Shown: positions 58,893 through 64,000 of the stretch, piece after piece
How the letters are laid out: each line of letters opens with the position of its first letter
How positions within the stretch are numbered: position 1 is the stretch's first letter
Assembly (NCBI RefSeq): GCF_950295315.1
Contig: NC_080166.1
Span: 102,951,693 to 103,015,692, forward strand
Direction: 5' to 3'
DNA from: Erinaceus europaeus
Taxonomy: Eukaryota > Chordata > Mammalia > Eulipotyphla > Erinaceidae
DNA: 64,000 nucleotides
The notes under the pieces: model-generated
What the model saw: only the letters and a program-made list of their open reading frames with translations
Told to the model about the DNA's origin: nothing
Databases searched by the model: none
Translations under genes and position numbers: made by a program

Positions 58893-59085
58893 TAGGGGCT
58901 AGGCAGAGGTGCACCTAGTTAAATCCGTGCATTACAGTGCACAAGGACCTGGGTTCAAACCCCTGATCCCCACCTGCAAGAGGAAATGTTTAGGAGTATT
59001 GAAGCATGGCTACAGATGTCTCTCTGTCTCCCCCTTTCAGTTTCTCTGTCTCTGTCCAATAAATAAATATATATTAAAAAATAGA
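58893..59085 (+). repeat. tRNA-derived SINE, 'cacctagttaaa' class
   Basis: 'ggggctaggcagaggtgcacc', 'cctgggttcaaacccc', 'ttgaagcatggctacag', 'ccaataaataaatat'. Adjacent to a related copy in the same orientation. Confidence 0.82.
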
Positions 59086-59136
59086 CAATTATTCACTAAA
59101 ATAATAGACCTATGAGTGTCATGGATTAAATATTTT

Positions 59137-60538
59137 TAAAATTTATTTTTCATTTAAGAAAGGATAAATTAACAAAACCATAGGGTAGGACGGGTACAAC
59201 TCCACACAATTCCCACCACACAATCTCCATGTCCCATCCCCTCCCTGATAGCTTTCCCATTCTCTATCCCTCTGGGAGCATGGACCCAGGGTCGTGGGTT
59301 GCAGAAGGTGGAAGGTCTGGCTTCTGTAATTGCTTCCCAGCTGAACATAGATGTTGACTGGTTGTTCCATACTCCCAGTCTGCCTCTCTCTTTCCCTAGT
59401 AGGGTGGAGTTCTGGGGAAGCAGAGCTCCAGGACACATTGGTGGGGTCTTCAGTCCAGGGAAGCCTGGCTAGCATCCTGATGGCATCTGGAACCTGGTGG
59501 CTGAAAAGAGAGTTAACATACAAAGCCAAACAAATTGTTGAGCAATCATGGACCCAAAGGTTGCAATAGTGGAGGGGTAGTTTTAGGTGGGTACTCACTG
59601 CAAACTCTAATGTACTTCTGCTTTCAGATATATATTTTGCACTTGTTTATGGATATGTGTGAACATATGCTCTCTCTCACAGAACCTGGTGTATATTTAG
59701 GTTTTGGGACTTTGGTAGAAAGTGATCCACCTGGGATGGAATTAGAGAATGCTATGAAAGGAAAGGTCTCACCTGAGTAATGAAGCTGAAGGATTGTCAT
59801 TCCACTCGTGAAGTCTCTGGACACAGTCTGAGGTGAAGCATGTTGAGGTGGCAATCGTTGCGTTGATTAGGTTGCGATCGGCTGATGCAATATTATTTGA
59901 TATGGATTGGGAGAGGCATATGGGAAAGTGGGCCCTATCCTAAGGTTCCAGGACTGGGAGAAATATAGGCTCTGCAGTAGAGATGTGAGGTTCCTGCTGT
60001 CTTAGGGTTCAAAAAGACAATGGATAGTTAATGTTATCATCACATTATTTGGTAATTGGGTTAACTTTGAAAAGTTCTTTTGTTAGGGTTTCCTATATAG
60101 TAACCAGTGTCTTGTAAATAGTTGTGCCATTGGTTGCCTCTGATCTACTTGGTCTAGGCTTTTGAGAGAGTCCACATATCAAATACACAGCCTATATATT
60201 AAGAAGACTCAGTCTGTGTTTTAAAAACTTCGAGACATACAATTAATTTTTCTCCTCTCATATTAATTAACTAGTGATTTATATGACTACACTTTACTAG
60301 GAGTGTACATAAACACCATTCCCACCACCAAAAGACTGTGTCCCATTCCAGCCACCCACCCCCAACCCCCACTGGCCCAGGAAGCTGCATGTCTACCCCT
60401 GACCACAGGGTTTTTACTTTGGTGCCCTACTTTAAATTTAGTCAGATCCTGCTTTTAGTTTCCCTTTCAGATCTTCTTTCTCAACTTCTCTTGATGAGTG
60501 GGATCATTCTATACTCATCTTTATCTTTCTGACTTAGC
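59137..60538 (-). mobile_element. 5'-truncated L1, younger lineage, with 15-bp target duplication
   Basis: A complete younger-type 3' UTR and the last codons of ORF2 lie between perfect tggattaaatatttt copies at 59122-59136 and 60539-60553. Frames of 72-151 codons in it recur in the sister copies and are by-products. Confidence 0.93.
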
Positions 60539-60629
60539 TGGATTAAATATTTTATGACATAATTTTTATTTTCTTTTATTCAAAAACATTAAAATAGAAA
60601 TGTAAATTTAGAGTATATATCTTTCTTTT

Positions 60630-60868
60630 TAAAATATTTATTTATTTATTCCCTTTTGTTGCCCTTGTTTTATTGTTGTAGTTATTATTTGTCATTGTTG
60701 TTGGATAGGACAGAGAAAAATAGAGAGAGGAGGGGAAGACAGAGAGGGGAAGAGAAAGATAGACACCTGCAAATCTGCTTCACCACTTGTGAAGTGACTC
60801 CCCTGAAGGAGGGGAGCCAGGATCCTCTCGCTGATCCTTTATCTTTGAGCTGCCACCTGCACTTAATG
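60630..60868 (-). repeat. tRNA-derived SINE, 'gggcaacaaaaggg' class, diverged
   Basis: 'cccttttgttgcccttg', GA-rich body, 'ctgcttcaccacttgtgaag', then a shortened head region. The B box is lost by deletion ('gccaggatcctctcgctgatcc'). Confidence 0.8.
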
Positions 60869-60894
60869 ATTCTCTATATTTCTTACTTTTTATT

Positions 60895-61330
60895 ATTATT
60901 TTTTATAAAAATTTTTATTTATAAAATTTATAAATTTTTATTTATAAAAAGGAGACATTAACAAAACCATCAGATAAGAGGGGTACAACTCCACAGAATT
61001 CCCACCACCTGCTCTCCATATCCCATCCCCTCCCCTGGTAGCTTTCCTATTGTTTATCCCTCTGGGAGTATGGACCCAAGGTCATTTTGGGATGCAGAAG
61101 GTGGAAGGTCTGGCTTCTGTAATTGCTTCCCCACTGGGCATGGTGTTGACAGATCGATCCATACTCCCAGCCTGCCTCTCTTTTTTCTTAGTAGGGTGGG
61201 GTTCTGGGGAAGCAGAGCTGCAGGACACATTGGTGGTGCCATCTGTCCAGGGAATTCTAGTCAGCATCATGCTAGCACCTGGAACCTGGTAGCTGAAAAG
61301 AGAGTTAGCATACAAAGCCAAAAGTGTTGG
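60895..61330 (-). mobile_element. 5'-truncated L1 3' UTR
   Basis: T/A-rich end, 'ccatcagataagaggggtacaac' to 'gttagcatacaaagccaaa'. Older-type tail. Confidence 0.88.
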
Positions 61331-61379
61331 AGTATGTTCATGAATAGAGAATAAGAACCAGGGAGTATAACTTTATTCT

Positions 61380-61388
61380 TTTTTTAAA

Positions 61389-61422
<34 letters not shown>

Positions 61423-61680
61423 AAAGGAAACACTGACAGAACCATAGGATAAGAGGGGTACAACTCCACACAGTTCCCACCCCCAGAACTCCGTATCCCA
61501 CCCCCTCCCTTGATAGCTTTCCTATTCTTTAACCCTCTGGGAGTATGGACCGGAGGTCATTGTGGGATGCAGAAAGTGGAAGGTCTGGCTTCTGTAATTG
61601 CTTCCTCTCTGAACATGGGCATTGACAGGTTGATCCATACTCCCAGCCTGCCTCTTTCTTTTCCTAGTGGAGGGGGCTCC
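61380..61680 (-). mobile_element. short L1 3' UTR fragment
   Basis: TTTA-rich end, 'accataggataagaggggtac' to 'cctgcctctttcttttcctagtgg', then an abrupt stop. Same orientation as the copy before it. Confidence 0.87.
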
Positions 61681-62760
61681 TGGTTACAGAATCAGTACAA
61701 GCAGTTTTTCACAGTTAGATATTCATTAAGGGATCTTGCTTTTTAGGACCAGGAAAGAGGGAGTGAGGAAAATCTTGTTTTTCAAGAATGAGCTGACTGG
61801 ATTCCCCTCCAGCTAAAATTTTCTGAATTATTTGATTCCCTTTCAGTTTGGGGAATGACTGCTTTGGAGTACAACTAATTTAGAAATTCTAATTTCTTGG
61901 CTCCCTGAATTCCTAGGGGTCCAGTTGAGTATTATAAATGATCTTTTTGGAGTGATAACTATTATGGTTTTCAGGGGGATTCAGGCCTTTCACCTAAAGA
62001 GGCTAGCAGCTGATACCATGTTTGATACTTCTGTTTTTTCATATTTGTCCTACTCCTTGTTATATTTTAGGTACTGTTGCAAAATCTCCAAACAAACACA
62101 TTAAAACTGTTAGGGATGTAGCCAGTACCTAAGAGAATGTAAGATATAAGACTGTTAGGGATGTAGCCAGTACCTAAGAGACTGTATGATAGAGAATTGC
62201 TAATGCATGTGCTCATTAATTCTTAATGGTTTGCAAGGGCGTGGTTGCTTAGGAGAAAAAGAATGCAGTGTGATGAGTCTGGGTCAAGGGAAAAATTAGC
62301 TTTACAATCTCAGAATTTACAAGGGAATATGGTGTCCTAGCTTAATCTGTCATTATCATTAATGTTTTCACACTCACATTTGTTGGTAGTTTAAGATGCA
62401 TAAGTGAGAAGAAGCCACATGACTTTATTTGTTCTGACAATGAACTGGACATTTTTCATTCTCTGGGTCTATCGAATGACTAAAAACAACCCCAGGATTT
62501 TCATGATCTTGGCAAAACCACAAGCCTAACCTATTACCACTAGCCTCATTATACATTTCATCCCATCTTCCACAAGTCCCTTCTGTGCATCCCAAGGCAC
62601 TAACACAGGATCTCAAAAGGAAGCAAGCTCTACAAAATTTCAAAAATTTTCCTGATTTCCAGAAACTTCCAGTCTTGCATTTTCTTACTTTCTCTAAATT
62701 ATTCAACACATAGTATTGTCTTTTACACACAGACACAGACACATGTACACAATTTTTTGT
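61681..62760. other. unrecognised segment with a 45-bp tandem repeat
   Basis: Between two L1 copies and less AT-rich than the unique DNA elsewhere. 62106-62150 is repeated at 62151-62195 ('actgttagggatgtagcc'...). A 105-codon minus-strand frame (62425-62742) is followed after its stop by 'aacaaataaag' (AATAAA in sense). This could be an LTR or a processed transcript, but I recognise neither. Confidence 0.45.
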
Positions 62761-62764
62761 TATT

Positions 62765-64000
62765 GGTTTGCTTTAAAAAAATTTTTTATTTATAAAAAGG
62801 GAACACTGACAAAAAACATAGCATAAGAGGGGTACAACTCCACACAATTCCCACCACCAGAAGTCTGTATCCTATCCCCTCCCATGATAGCTTTCCTATT
62901 CTTTATCCCTCTTGGATTATGGACCCAGGGTCATTATGAAGTGTAAAAGGTGGAAGGTCTGGCTTCTGTAATTGCTTCCCCACTGAACATAGGCATTGAC
63001 AGGTTGATTCATACTCCCAGCCTGTCTGTCTCCTTCCTTAGTGGGTGAGGTTCTGTGGAAGCTGGGCTCCAGAACACACTGGGGGGGGGTCTTTTGCCCA
63101 GGAAAGTCTGGTAGGCATCATGTTAGCATCTGGAACCTGTTGGCTGAAAAGAGAATTAACCTACAAAGCCAAACAAATTGTTGAATAATCATGACCCTAA
63201 AAGCTGGAATAGTTCATATGAAGAATTGGGGGGTCTCCATTTTGAAGATAGCTAGTAGGCCTAATTTAGTTATATTCCAAAGAGCCCATGACTATACTAG
63301 TTTTTTGTTTTGTTTTGTTTTTCCCTGAGCTTGAAATCTAATATGCAGGTGGATCCAATTTATTGTCTGGGGAGATGATGTCATGGCTGGAAAAAGGACT
63401 AGAAAGCTGGATCAGGGAACAGAGTAGCTCCCAAATATGGGAAAGGTGTATAAATATTGTTGATCTTAAACACCATCAATTTAGTGTGATCGGGGCCCAT
63501 ATTCAGCTTAGGAGCTATGTGACCTCTACAACCCTATAGATCTGAGCTCACATTCTGTGGTCATGAATAGGAACATTCCAAGCTACCACAATTCCAGGAC
63601 CCATCTTCCTCAGGGGGAACATAGAATATGTTGTCCAACCTCCCTTCAGAGGATGGAATATTCTCTACCATTGTTGATCCACATTGAGGACAAGATCCTA
63701 TGGGGGTCCACAAAGGGGTCTATTGTATTGTTCCTAATAGAGATGACCACTAACAATGGAGAGAGGGATCTATTCAAGATCTAGGCCCATCATGTCTGTT
63801 TGGGAATCTCAGGACTCCCTGACTAGAGCCCCAGCTGATGGGGTGGCCTGATAGTGACTAAAGAGTCTTCATTAAAGTATGCCAGTCTCTTGCCCTTATT
63901 CAGCTTTTGCAGTCCTTACTTCGATCAGGTTAGCTTTGGAGTGAGTGAGGGAAGTATAATAGGGGAGGAGGGTATCTAAGTCTAAGTAGACACTATTTCA
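62765..64000 (-). mobile_element. L1 3' UTR, older type, running off the window
   Basis: Starts 'aaaaaaattttttatttataaaaagg' and continues through all UTR blocks to the window end, aligning with 46081-47230 of the longer copy. The 5' limit lies outside. Confidence 0.88.

Overview
This is mammalian nuclear DNA without a recognisable host gene. It is AT-rich and CpG-poor and is packed with interspersed repeats. The best guess for the source is a hedgehog (Erinaceus-type eulipotyphlan). That rests on the short repeats with tRNA-like heads, the CT-rich body ending in 'caacaagggcaacaaaagggaataaata', and one L1 lineage whose 3' UTR recurs more than ten times. The species call is inference from family recognition and was not checked by search. 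No intact protein-coding gene, rRNA, tRNA gene or CRISPR array was seen. Nearly every open frame is a piece of a retroelement or a chance frame.

Layout. 1-7.5 kb: old unique DNA with one target-site-flanked L1 3' end, an ancient L1 fragment, several SINEs and microsatellites. 7.47-15.65 kb: one essentially full-length L1 on the minus strand, with 3' UTR, decayed ORF2, ORF1 and a 5' UTR containing ~580-bp tandem units. A 443-bp solo LTR with a 6-bp target duplication interrupts ORF1, and the L1 abuts a SINE. 16-22.5 kb: SINEs and two more L1 insertions, one with a twin-priming inversion. 22.5-28.07 kb: a complete, very young endogenous retrovirus on the minus strand. 28-33.5 kb: unclassified repeat, SINE, unique DNA, then a plus-strand L1 with an internal inversion bounded by perfect 45-bp inverted arms. 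33.5-38 kb: mostly unique AT-rich DNA. 38-42 kb: an older L1 followed by a younger L1 that keeps a clean 260-codon ORF2 C-terminus. 42-46 kb: unique DNA plus SINEs. 46-49.2 kb: an older L1 split by a second solo LTR (612 bp). 49-56.6 kb: mostly unique DNA, SINEs and scrambled L1 pieces. 56.6-64 kb: a series of L1 3' ends, the last running off the window.

The most notable element is the retrovirus at 22509-28065. Its two 389-bp LTRs read as identical, it is flanked by AGGATA on both sides, and its primer-binding site is of the tRNA-Lys type. It holds the start of a betaretrovirus-like gag and remnants of a gamma-type env. Between them, where the rest of gag, pro and pol should be, lie about 2.5 kb of AT-rich non-coding sequence with an internal diverged duplication. 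Identical LTRs mean there was little time to decay after insertion, so the copy that moved was probably already defective. It looks like a non-autonomous family mobilised in trans, similar in plan to the mouse ETn/MusD pair. The coding pieces are described but not reconstructed.
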